A stretch of 64,000 nucleotides of DNA from Mesorhizobium sp. (GTDB lineage: Bacteria; Pseudomonadota; Alphaproteobacteria; Rhizobiales; Rhizobiaceae). This document shows, piece after piece, positions 16,881 to 24,010 of this stretch (positions within the stretch are counted from its first letter, which is position 1; each line of letters opens with the position of its first letter). Where the stretch lies: positions 20,971 through 84,970 of the forward strand of contig NZ_SUHQ01000031.1 of NCBI RefSeq assembly GCF_004962245.1. The letters are read 5' to 3'. The notes beneath the pieces were generated by a model. That model was given only the letters and a program-made list of their open reading frames with translations. It searched no databases and had not been told where the DNA came from. Position numbers and translations under genes: made by a program.

Positions 16881-17957
16881 TCACTCGGCCGCTTTTTCAT
16901 GAGCGCGGCCGCCGATGCGGCCCCCGGTTTCCGAATCGAACAGAAAGACGGCGGAGTCCTGGAACGTGATGCCGATCGGCTCATCCATGTCGTAATGCGC
17001 CGACTTGTCGGCCTTGACGGTTACGGTGGCCCCCCCGAATTGGCACGTGATCAAGGTATGATCGCCGATCAGTTCCACAGCGTAGACCCGCGCGGCAATC
17101 TTGCCCTCCGATGGGCCCGTGACCCGGCAATCCTCGGGCCGGAGACCGGCAGTGACCTTTTTTCGGCTCTCGGCAACGCTGGTCGTAAATCGGCCTTCCG
17201 CGCAGGCGAAGGTACCCTCGACCAGCTCACCCTGGAGAAAATTCATCGGCGGCGAGCCGATGAAGCCGGCGACGAACAGGTTCGCCGGATCGTCGTAGAT
17301 CTGTCGGGGCGTCGCGATCTGCTGCACGACGCCGCGGTTCATGATGGCAACACGGTGAGCCAAGGTCATGGCCTCGATCTGATCGTGGGTGACGTAGATC
17401 GTCGTCACGCCCAGATCGGCCTGCAGGCGTTTCAGCTCCGAGCGCATGTGGCCGCGCAGCTTGGCGTCGAGGTTGGAGAGCGGCTCGTCCATCAGGAAGA
17501 CGCTCGGCCGCCGCACCATGGCGCGGGCGAGCGCGATGCGCTGCCGCTGGCCGCCGGAAAGCTGCCGCGGATAGCGGTCGAGGAACTCCTCGAGGTGGAC
17601 CTTGACGGCGGCGCCGCGGACGGAGGCGTCGCGTTCGTTGCGCGGCACGCCCCGCAGCTTCAAAGGATATGCGATGTTCTCCGCAACCGTCATGTGCGGA
17701 TAGAGCGCGTAGGACTGGAACACCATCGCCACGTCGCGATACTTGGGCAGCACGTGGGTGACGTCGCGATCGCCGATGAGGACGCGGCCGGAACTCACCG
17801 ATTCAAGCCCTGCGACCATGCGCAGCGCCGTCGTCTTGCCGCAGCCCGAAGGGCCGAGCAGCACCAGGAATTCGCCGTCCTCGATCTCCAGGTCGAGCCC
17901 TTTGACCACCTCGACCGCGCCGAAGGACTTGTAGATATCGGACAGGGTGACCCGCAT
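16881..17957 (-). CDS. UgpC/MalK-type sugar ABC transporter ATPase
   Basis: Cytoplasmic ATPase of a CUT1 sugar importer, 358 residues. It has Walker A GPSGCGKTT near residue 38, Q-loop VFQSYALYP, signature LSGGQRQRIALARAM, Walker B FLMDEPLSNLDAKLR and switch-His YVTHDQIEAMTL. A C-terminal TOBE/regulatory region ends in TFQDSAVFLFDSETG. The ATG at 17957 (MRVTLSDIYKSFG) is chosen; the frame is open much further upstream, but that part lies inside the neighbouring permease gene. It is the last gene of the leftward operon hxlA-hxlB-SBP-permease-permease-ATPase. Ligand is unknown but is probably a sugar handled by the phosphosugar enzymes encoded upstream. Confidence 0.93.
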   Translation of the reverse strand: MRVTLSDIYKSFGAVEVVKGLDLEIEDGEFLVLLGPSGCGKTTALRMVAGLESVSSGRVLIGDRDVTHVLPKYRDVAMVFQSYALYPHMTVAENIAYPLKLRGVPRNERDASVRGAAVKVHLEEFLDRYPRQLSGGQRQRIALARAMVRRPSVFLMDEPLSNLDAKLRGHMRSELKRLQADLGVTTIYVTHDQIEAMTLAHRVAIMNRGVVQQIATPRQIYDDPANLFVAGFIGSPPMNFLQGELVEGTFACAEGRFTTSVAESRKKVTAGLRPEDCRVTGPSEGKIAARVYAVELIGDHTLITCQFGGATVTVKADKSAHYDMDEPIGITFQDSAVFLFDSETGGRIGGRAHEKAAE

Positions 17958-17962
17958 ATTGA

Positions 17963-19009
17963 CTAGCCCTTCACTGCGCCGACCAGCAGCCCGCGCGCAA
18001 TGTGCTTCTGCAGGATGCTGGAGATGACGATCACGGGAGCGATCATCACGGTGATCAACACTGACATGTTCCACCATTGCGGTCCGCGGGTCGTGTTCTG
18101 TGCCGATACCAGCACCGGCATGGTCTGCGCGTCGGCATTGGAAAGGAAGAGGGCCAGCAGATACTCGTTCCAGGCAAGGATCAGCACCAGCAGGAAGGTC
18201 GCAACCAAGCCGGAACGCACCAGCGGCAGCGCGATGGTGAAGAAAACGCGGAACTTGGAGGCCCCGTCTATCTGTGCGCTCTCCTCGAGGTCGAGCGGGA
18301 TGCCGGCGAAGAAATCGCGAGTCAGCCACACGACGATCGGCAGGTTGATGGCGGTGTAGGTGGCGATCAGCGCCAACTGCGTGTCAAGCAGGCGCATCTG
18401 CTGGAACATCACGTAGATCGGCAACACGGCGACGATCGGCGGCATGATGCGGTTCGAGATGATCCAGAACTCGATGTCGTTATTGCCGACCGCAAGCTTC
18501 GTGCGTCCAACGAGCGTGAACAGCGCGATCATGAACAGAGCGGCCGCCACGGCAACCGCAATCTCCCACTGCACGCCGAAAGTGGCCACCGCCACGATCA
18601 CCGCAGTGAGGAGGATCAGGAAGAGCGCAACGGCGGCGAGCTTCACCTGGAAGCGGATACGCACGAGCGCATAGGCCGCCAGCGAGCCGATCAGGACTGC
18701 GAGCAGCGTGCTGGCCACCGCGACAACGACCGAATTCATGTAAGGGCGCAGCGTGTAATTCTGCACGAGCATGAAGTCCCATGCCCGCAGCGAGGGGGCA
18801 AAGTCGACGAACGGCAGATAGAACGGCCCATTGTCGACCTCCCCAGGCCCCTTGAAGGACGTGATCAACACCCAGTAGAGAGGAACCACGACAACGAGCG
18901 TCCACAGGAACAGCAGCGCATAGGTCACGATCCTGACGACCGGCGCCTGGCTGTCGATCGAAGCCGGCTCGAACAGCCGGCGCGCCAGTGAGCGCGGCTC
19001 GGCGCTCAT
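17963..19009 (-). CDS. MalG/UgpE-type sugar ABC permease with an internal membrane insertion
   Basis: Inner-membrane permease, 348 residues, which is about 70 longer than typical MalG/UgpE proteins. It has the CUT1 features VVPLYWVLITSFKGP near the first helix and the coupling segment LEESAQIDGASKFRVFFTIALPLVRSG. The extra length lies between AAYALVRIRF and SNRIMPPIVAVLPIYVMF: about 75 residues that include two added hydrophobic stretches (VALFLILLTAVIVAVATFG and IAVAVAAALFMIALFTLVG). The partner permease also has extra hydrophobic sequence. The start at 19009 overlaps the partner stop by 4 bases (ATGA). Function as a sugar importer subunit is clear from family and operon; the insertion is unexplained. 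Confidence 0.9.
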   Translation of the reverse strand: MSAEPRSLARRLFEPASIDSQAPVVRIVTYALLFLWTLVVVVPLYWVLITSFKGPGEVDNGPFYLPFVDFAPSLRAWDFMLVQNYTLRPYMNSVVVAVASTLLAVLIGSLAAYALVRIRFQVKLAAVALFLILLTAVIVAVATFGVQWEIAVAVAAALFMIALFTLVGRTKLAVGNNDIEFWIISNRIMPPIVAVLPIYVMFQQMRLLDTQLALIATYTAINLPIVVWLTRDFFAGIPLDLEESAQIDGASKFRVFFTIALPLVRSGLVATFLLVLILAWNEYLLALFLSNADAQTMPVLVSAQNTTRGPQWWNMSVLITVMIAPVIVISSILQKHIARGLLVGAVKG

Positions 19010-20145
19010 GGTTCGAACCGGCGCGCCGGCCGGACCACGAAGTTGAAGAACGAGACGCATACGATGGTCGAGATAAAAAGGAGCATGTAGCCGATGGCGG
19101 CCGAGCCGCCTAGATCCTGGGTGCGCCAGGAAATGAAGGAATGGAGCGTCATCGATTCCGTCGCCAGGCCGGGACCGCCACCGGTGAGCACGTTCGGCAG
19201 GTCGATGATCTTGAAAGCCTCGATGAGCCGGATCAGCACGACGGTAGCGGCAATCGGCGCGATCGCTGGCCAGGTAATGTCGCGAAAAATCTGGAAGCCG
19301 TTGGCTCCGTCGAGCCGTGCCGCCTCGACCTGATCGCGCGGCTGGTTCTCAACGGCCGCCAGCAGCACGATGAACATGAACGGCGTCCACTGCCAGGTGT
19401 CGCCGACCAGCACCATGAGCCGCGCCGACCAGGCCTCTGTGGCCCACGACCACTCGTTGATGCCGAAAGCGCGCACGAGCGGGGCAAAGGGCCCCTTCTG
19501 CATGTCGGCGAGCATGCGAAACGTGTAGGCGATGCCGACCGGGGTCACCATCAGCGGGATGAAGAAGAGAACGCGAAAGAAATTCCGGCCGCGGATTGGC
19601 TGGCCGCAGAGGAGCGCGAGGCCCAGCCCCAGTGCGAACTGCACGGACACGCCGACGAACACGTAGAGAAGCGTGTTGACGACAGTCCCTGGCACGCCGC
19701 CCGGCGCCATGGTGGCCAGCGCGAGGACCGCCAGGCCCATAGCCATTGCCGTCGCGAGAAGCCGACCAATCACGCCGGCGATGGTCGGCCTGCCACGCAT
19801 GAGATAGCGGGCGAGAAGAAAAAGCAGCCCTGCCGCGATCAACGCCAGCAAAGCGGATTGGACAAAGCCGAACGTGCCGAACTTGCCGAGCAGGTGATAC
19901 TGCTGCGAGCCGACCAGCAGCTTGCGGAAGTTCACAAGTCCGATGAATTTCAGCGTGAATCCGCCCGGCGCGAGCGCAAAGCGCGAAAGCGCGAGATAGG
20001 CCGAGACGATGAGCGGAAAAATCGCGAAGCAAAGAAGCACGATGACGGCCGGCAGCACCATGATCCGACCCGAGTGACCGTCCAGCCATTCGGCCCAGCT
20101 GCGGCGGTCGGCAGCTTCTGGCATAGTGTCGGTTGCGGTCATCAT
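19006..20145 (-). CDS. MalF/UgpA-type sugar ABC permease, extended
   Basis: Partner permease of the CUT1 importer, 379 residues from the ATG at 20145 (a second ATG follows directly at 20142). Typical UgpA proteins are near 300 residues. The first helix (IMVLPAVIVLLCFAIFPLIVSAYLAL) is followed by an extra hydrophobic segment (SALLALIAAGLLFLLARYL) and another (LLATAMAMGLAVLALATMA) before the core VSVQFALGLGLALL. The coupling segment QVEAARLDGANGFQIFRDITWPAIAP is intact. It overlaps the MalG-like gene by 4 bases. A hairpin lies in the 70 bases between it and the SBP gene upstream. Confidence 0.9.
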   Translation of the reverse strand: MMTATDTMPEAADRRSWAEWLDGHSGRIMVLPAVIVLLCFAIFPLIVSAYLALSRFALAPGGFTLKFIGLVNFRKLLVGSQQYHLLGKFGTFGFVQSALLALIAAGLLFLLARYLMRGRPTIAGVIGRLLATAMAMGLAVLALATMAPGGVPGTVVNTLLYVFVGVSVQFALGLGLALLCGQPIRGRNFFRVLFFIPLMVTPVGIAYTFRMLADMQKGPFAPLVRAFGINEWSWATEAWSARLMVLVGDTWQWTPFMFIVLLAAVENQPRDQVEAARLDGANGFQIFRDITWPAIAPIAATVVLIRLIEAFKIIDLPNVLTGGGPGLATESMTLHSFISWRTQDLGGSAAIGYMLLFISTIVCVSFFNFVVRPARRFEP

Positions 20146-20171
20146 AACCCGGGAATGTGGGGCAGGCATAA

Positions 20172-20200
20172 ACCCGGCGCGGCCCGATGCCACGCCGGGT
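20172..20200 (-). terminator. hairpin between sugar SBP and permease genes
   Basis: On the plus strand ACCCGGCG (20172-20179) pairs with CGCCGGGT (20193-20200) across 13 bases. Read on the minus strand it follows the SBP stop by 16 bases and ends in TTTAT. It is probably a 3' stabiliser or a weak terminator. Confidence 0.4.
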
Positions 20201-20215
20201 CGATGGCCTGGCCGC

Positions 20216-21688
20216 CTATTTGGCGCCGATGGTCGCCTTGTAAAGTTCGAGCTGCTCGTCTTTGCCAACCTCGTCGTTCAGCTCATTCCAGCCTTCCTCG
20301 ACGGCCGAAACCGTCGCTTCCTTGTCGATTTCGCCGGCGAGGAAGCGCGAGACCGCTTCGTCGAGCACGACCTGCTGGTATTTCTGGTTCTGTGGGATGC
20401 GCAGGTCGAGGATCATGTTCGGGCTGCTCATGCTGTCGTTGATCGCGCCCAGGTATACTTTGGCCTCATCCTCGCTCATGCCGGCCTTCTTCCAAAGGTC
20501 GCTGTAGCTGAGCTGTGAGGTGCGATACGGATTGAAGCCGGTGCCACCGACGGTCACGTCGGCGTTCGACTGTGCCGGCTGCGTCATGAACGAGAAGTAG
20601 GCGTAGGCGGCGTCCTTCACCTTCGGATCGGCCGCCGCGTTGATGCCGCCGCCCCAGCCGCCAAAGGCGGCGAATGGTGCATGGTTCACGCCGTCGATCG
20701 CGTGCGGGCAATTGTCTGCCGTGCAGGCCTCGAGCTTGCCGGTGTCCCAGTTCAGGACCTCCTTGGATCCGGGCATGATCGCCGCGCCCCATTTGCCCAT
20801 CACCTTGGACTGGGCCGGATCGATCGAGATCGTGCCCACATCGCCCCAGTCGAGGTTCAGCGCGCAGCGGCCGGATGCGAAGAGCGGCCTTGTATCGCTG
20901 ACGTCGAGGTTCAGCTCGTCCGGCGGGCCGTATTTGGTCGATTCAGACAGGAAATCGAGCGCCTTGCGGAAGGCGTCGTTGTTGACAAGCGGCGTCATGT
21001 CCGTGGTGTTGAAGAAGGTGCCCTGGCTGGTTCCCTTGGACTGGGTCATCGAGCCGACCACGTCGGTGACGAACCAATAGCTCTGCGCGTTTCGCTTCTT
21101 GGCGATGCACGAGCCGAAATCCGGCGTGCCGTCGCCGCTCATGTCCTTGCCGTGCGTGGCCTTGGCGACCTCGAGATACTCATCCCAGGTTTTCGGCACC
21201 GCCAGGCCGGCCGCTTCCAGCACGTCCTTGCGGTAGTACATCATGTGGAAGTCGCCATCGAGCGTGACCATGTAGGTCTTGCCGCTGTACTTCTCGGAGA
21301 AGTCCCGGAAGAACGCGCCAACATCGTCCTGCTGGATGTCCTTGTCGGCCTCGATCCGCGGCGTCAGGTCCTCAAGGTAGCCGCCGGCAATGTAGTCGAC
21401 CATCCATTGCGGGGCGAACACGCCGGCGTCGACCGAGTTGGTGCCGCTCGCCCAGTCGGTGAGAATCTTTTGATAGAGATCCGAGAAGGGCACCGCGATG
21501 ACATTGATCTTGGCGCCGGTAAGCGCTTCGAACTCGGGCGCGCGCCTCTGCAGCGGCTCTTGAATCGCACCGGTCTGCGTAATGACGTTCACGGTAACGC
21601 CCGCAAACGGCTTGTCTTGCGCCAAGGCAGGTGCGCCAGCCAGCGCGGAAAAGGCCGAAACGCCGGCCAGAAAGACCCCAACTCTCAT
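20216..21688 (-). CDS. family-1 extracellular sugar-binding protein
   Basis: Periplasmic receptor of the CUT1 importer, 490 residues. The leader MRVGVFLAGVSAFSALAGAPALAQ is a Sec signal peptide with cleavage after AQ near residue 24. The mature part begins VTVNVITQTGAIQEPLQRRAPEFEALTGAKIN, typical of SBP family 1. The later segment DVLEAAGLAVPKTWDEYLEVAKA is the family's hinge region. The ATG at 21688 has GGGAGGA seven bases upstream and fits the signal peptide; the open frame continues upstream without family sequence. The large size and Trp/Tyr-rich pockets are compatible with an oligosaccharide or a polyol, but the ligand is not determinable. Confidence 0.92.
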   Translation of the reverse strand: MRVGVFLAGVSAFSALAGAPALAQDKPFAGVTVNVITQTGAIQEPLQRRAPEFEALTGAKINVIAVPFSDLYQKILTDWASGTNSVDAGVFAPQWMVDYIAGGYLEDLTPRIEADKDIQQDDVGAFFRDFSEKYSGKTYMVTLDGDFHMMYYRKDVLEAAGLAVPKTWDEYLEVAKATHGKDMSGDGTPDFGSCIAKKRNAQSYWFVTDVVGSMTQSKGTSQGTFFNTTDMTPLVNNDAFRKALDFLSESTKYGPPDELNLDVSDTRPLFASGRCALNLDWGDVGTISIDPAQSKVMGKWGAAIMPGSKEVLNWDTGKLEACTADNCPHAIDGVNHAPFAAFGGWGGGINAAADPKVKDAAYAYFSFMTQPAQSNADVTVGGTGFNPYRTSQLSYSDLWKKAGMSEDEAKVYLGAINDSMSSPNMILDLRIPQNQKYQQVVLDEAVSRFLAGEIDKEATVSAVEEGWNELNDEVGKDEQLELYKATIGAK

Positions 21689-21689
21689 C

Positions 21690-21932
21690 AGACTTCCTCC
21701 CATATTGACCGGGACTTGTTCCTGCGAACCAAGCCGCCGGCAGCTCCCCGTCGGTTGCCGTCGCCAGAGCACGGCACCAACGCTCCTCAAGCACAATATC
21801 GGCATCACGCAGCGAGTCCAGTGCCTTGCCGCAACGGAAGATGAGGTGCCCAGGGCTTCGATCTTGCCTGGAGAATTCCACCGCATCGACGATCCCGTCA
21901 CCGATGCTCACCACCGTCGGCATGGGCGTCAC
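21690..21932 (-). pseudogene. truncated HAD- or PfkB-like reading frame coupled to hxlB (possible gene remnant)
   Basis: Directly after hxlB, and overlapping its stop by 4 bases (GTGA at 21932), an open frame begins PTVVSIGDGIVDAVEFSR and later has LRDADIVLEERWCRALATA. The first part resembles a phosphosugar-enzyme motif (GDG-x-x-D as in HAD phosphatases, or the N-terminus of PfkB kinases); the second resembles the tail of HAD phosphatases. It then runs without a stop into the SBP ribosome binding site and start. No complete domain is present. It is probably the residue of a deleted third enzyme of the hxl operon. The end coordinate is nominal. Confidence 0.35.
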
Positions 21933-22477
21933 TGCAAGTTGGTGTGGCGGTACAACATCAGCTTGTGCGCGTCGGCTATCTGCCGCGCCAGGCCGAGCAC
22001 AACGCTATCGAGCAGGATGAGGCAGGATTGCTCGAACAGGCTGCCGCCAAACTGTTCCGATTCCTCGACAGGGACATGCAGTGTGACATCGGCAATGCCG
22101 GCCAGGGTCCCCGCCGGCTTGTGCGTCAGCGTAACGACCTTGGCGCCCTCCGCCCTGGCGATGCGGGCAAAGCCCGTACTGACCGGCGTCTCTCCGGAGC
22201 CGGAGATGACCAGCAGCGCATCGCCCTTGCGGATCGATGGCGCCGATACCTCACCGACGAAATGCACCGTTCGGCCAAGGTGCATGAAGCGCATCGCACC
22301 CATCTGCGCGACAAGGCCTGAGCGTCCCTGCCCGGAAAAGAACCATCGCCGATCGGGATCGTCGAACGCCTGCACCAGCCTGGCAAAGGCGTCGGCGTCG
22401 ATCCGGCCAAGAAGGCCGGCTATCTCCTGTCCCACGGCCAGCCACGGCCTGGATTGGGCAATCTGTCGCGAATCCAT
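21929..22477 (-). CDS. hxlB: 6-phospho-3-hexuloisomerase (SIS domain)
   Basis: HxlB (PHI) interconverts D-arabino-3-hexulose 6-phosphate and fructose 6-phosphate, the second step of the ribulose monophosphate (RuMP) formaldehyde-fixation pathway. The 182-residue length and single SIS domain match the family. It has the phosphosugar-binding motifs FSGQGRSGLVAQMGAMRFMHLG near residue 47 and LLVISGSGETPVSTGFARIA near 87, and the C-terminal LFEQSCLILLDSVVL. It starts inside the 3' end of hxlA (58-base overlap), so the two are translated together, as is common for HPS/PHI pairs. Another SIS isomerase specificity is possible, but adjacency to hxlA makes PHI the best reading. Confidence 0.85.
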   Translation of the reverse strand: MDSRQIAQSRPWLAVGQEIAGLLGRIDADAFARLVQAFDDPDRRWFFSGQGRSGLVAQMGAMRFMHLGRTVHFVGEVSAPSIRKGDALLVISGSGETPVSTGFARIARAEGAKVVTLTHKPAGTLAGIADVTLHVPVEESEQFGGSLFEQSCLILLDSVVLGLARQIADAHKLMLYRHTNLQ

Positions 22478-23079
22478 CGTGCTATCTCTTTCGGGTTTGC
22501 GGATTCTGTAATGGCGCTGCCAACCACGAGGATTTCGGGTTCGACTGCGATCACCGTTTCCAGCGTGTCGGGGCCGATCCCGCCGGCGAGCGAAACCAGA
22601 AAGCCGCGATCGTGCATCTTTCTCACGGCGTCGATATGTGACGTGGAAATGTTGCCCGCCAGCCGCGCATCGGTCGGCGAATGGACCGCGACGTAGCCGA
22701 AGCTTTCGGGGAAGGCAGCATTCAAGGGAAGCAATTCCGCCTTGCCCGACTCGGTGATGGTGTCGACGATGACCGTCGCGCCGAAGGCTGCGGCGCGTCT
22801 TCCTACCGTCTCATGCGTGGCGGACGAAGCACACGACAGGACCGTCATGAACGCGGCACCGGCGCCGAATACCATATCGGCCTCGAACTGGCCGCCGTCG
22901 ACGGTCTTGGTATCAGCCAGCACCATAACGTCAGGGCAGAGCTCGCGCGCCGTGGTGATGGCAGAGAGGCCAAGGCGTTTCAGCAGCGGCGTGCCGATCT
23001 CGATAATGTCGGCGAACGCCTTCATCTGCGGCAGCAGGGCCAGGTGTTCAGGTCTGTCGAAGGCGACTTGGAGGAGCAA
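22420..23079 (-). CDS. hxlA: 3-hexulose-6-phosphate synthase (or 3-keto-L-gulonate-6-phosphate decarboxylase family)
   Basis: A TIM-barrel of the OMP-decarboxylase suprafamily that condenses formaldehyde with ribulose 5-phosphate. From the TTG at 23079 it is 219 residues and begins LLLQVAFD, where family members start. The metal and catalytic residues are present: Asp8, Glu27 in EIGTPL, Asp56 and Lys58 in LADTKT, and His133 in AVHSPTD. The UlaD decarboxylases have an Arg three residues after this His (HRSRD); here it is Thr, which favours the synthase. The C-terminal phosphate loop reads SLAGGIGPDT and VVGSAIT. There is no in-frame ATG nearby, so a TTG start is likely. It is the first gene of the leftward operon. 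Confidence 0.82.
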   Translation of the reverse strand: MLLQVAFDRPEHLALLPQMKAFADIIEIGTPLLKRLGLSAITTARELCPDVMVLADTKTVDGGQFEADMVFGAGAAFMTVLSCASSATHETVGRRAAAFGATVIVDTITESGKAELLPLNAAFPESFGYVAVHSPTDARLAGNISTSHIDAVRKMHDRGFLVSLAGGIGPDTLETVIAVEPEILVVGSAITESANPKEIARWIRDRLPNPGRGWPWDRR

Positions 23080-23368
23080 GGCGGTTCTCTCGCATAAGGC
23101 CTGATATGGCGTTGAGAAGGCTGTCAGCCGGTAGTCGGTGCGTTGACAGTGACACGGCAAGACGCAGCGCAAAGCGGCAGGACGACAACGCCCAACCTGC
23201 TATCGTGTGCTTCGCAGTCGAAATCTGCCATAATCCAGCGACCTCCAAGCTGGTCTGCATAGGGAGAGCAAATCGTAACCTGCAAAGCAAGTGTGGTTCT
23301 TGTCGAAAGCAGGAGGTGCGGGCCAGATCAGCGTCGACGCCATCAGCAATGCAATATGAGGTAATCCT
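23080..23368. promoter_or_regulatory. divergent promoter region between hxlA and cupin pgi
   Basis: These 289 bases separate the hxlA-hxlB-ABC operon (leftward) from the isomerase operon (rightward). I see a TTGACA at 23143-23148 and a CATAAT at 23229-23234, but they are not spaced as one promoter. No clear palindrome or gene stands out. No regulator gene adjoins the divergon, so control must come from elsewhere. Confidence 0.5.
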
Positions 23369-24010
23369 TTGACGAGATTGTTTGAGCCCACTGGATGCAA
23401 GGTCGATCTGTCGACTGGTGCGATGGGCAATGCAACCGGCAGCTACCAGAAGCGCTTCCGCGATCTGGACGGGCTCTACGCGGACGCCGCGGCCTTCGAA
23501 GCCATGCGCGCGACATGGGGCGAGCGCATCGTCTACGAGGTCTCCGAGTTCCGACCGACCGAGCAGTCGGGTGATCTGATTTTCGGCGTCACGCGCATGG
23601 CGCCCGGCAAGGTCGGTGACGAGTATTTCATGACGCGCGGTCATATCCACAGACAGGCCGACCGGCCCGAGATCTACTATGGCCAGAAGGGGCACGGCCT
23701 CATGCTGATGGAATCGCCGGAGGGCGAGGTCCGGATCCTGCCCGTCGACGCGCAGACCGTCTGTTACGTCCCCCCTTTCTGGATCCACCGCTCGATCAAT
23801 GTCGGGGAAGACGATCTGGTGATGCTGTTCTGCTATCCGGCCGATTCGGGGCAGGACTACGAGATCATCGCAAGATCGGGGGGCATGCGATCGCGTGTGG
23901 TCGCCGGCGATGGAGGCTGGAAGGAAGTCGACAACCCGGATTGGCGACCGCGTGACGCGAAGCGGATCTCCGCCCTCTATGCGCAACAACCCAGCACGGT
24001 GCCGGCGTGA
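23369..24010 (+). CDS. cupin-type glucose-6-phosphate isomerase
   Basis: A metal-dependent phosphoglucose isomerase of the cupin type, first known from archaea and unrelated to the classical Pgi fold, which interconverts fructose 6-phosphate and glucose 6-phosphate. The 213-residue protein carries the family signature RMAPGKVGDEYFMTRGHIH, with Glu and the two His as metal ligands. RPEIYYGQKGHGLMLM follows and a third His lies in PFWIHRSINVG. The TTG at 23369 is supported by GAGG seven bases upstream. It heads the rightward operon, and its stop overlaps the next start by 4 bases (GTGA). Together with the divergent hxlA-hxlB it would complete ribulose 5-phosphate plus formaldehyde to glucose 6-phosphate. 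Confidence 0.85.
   Translation: MTRLFEPTGCKVDLSTGAMGNATGSYQKRFRDLDGLYADAAAFEAMRATWGERIVYEVSEFRPTEQSGDLIFGVTRMAPGKVGDEYFMTRGHIHRQADRPEIYYGQKGHGLMLMESPEGEVRILPVDAQTVCYVPPFWIHRSINVGEDDLVMLFCYPADSGQDYEIIARSGGMRSRVVAGDGGWKEVDNPDWRPRDAKRISALYAQQPSTVPA

Noticed and set aside
22420..23079. UlaD-type 3-keto-L-gulonate-6-phosphate decarboxylase as first choice for hxlA
   Set aside because: The Arg of the HRSRD motif used by decarboxylases is Thr here and the partner gene is hxlB. The option is not excluded, only less likely.
22420..23172. Extended hxlA with a start at 23172
   Set aside because: The added 31 residues are Cys/Arg-rich and unlike the family. The barrel normally begins with LLLQVAFD, which fits the TTG at 23079.
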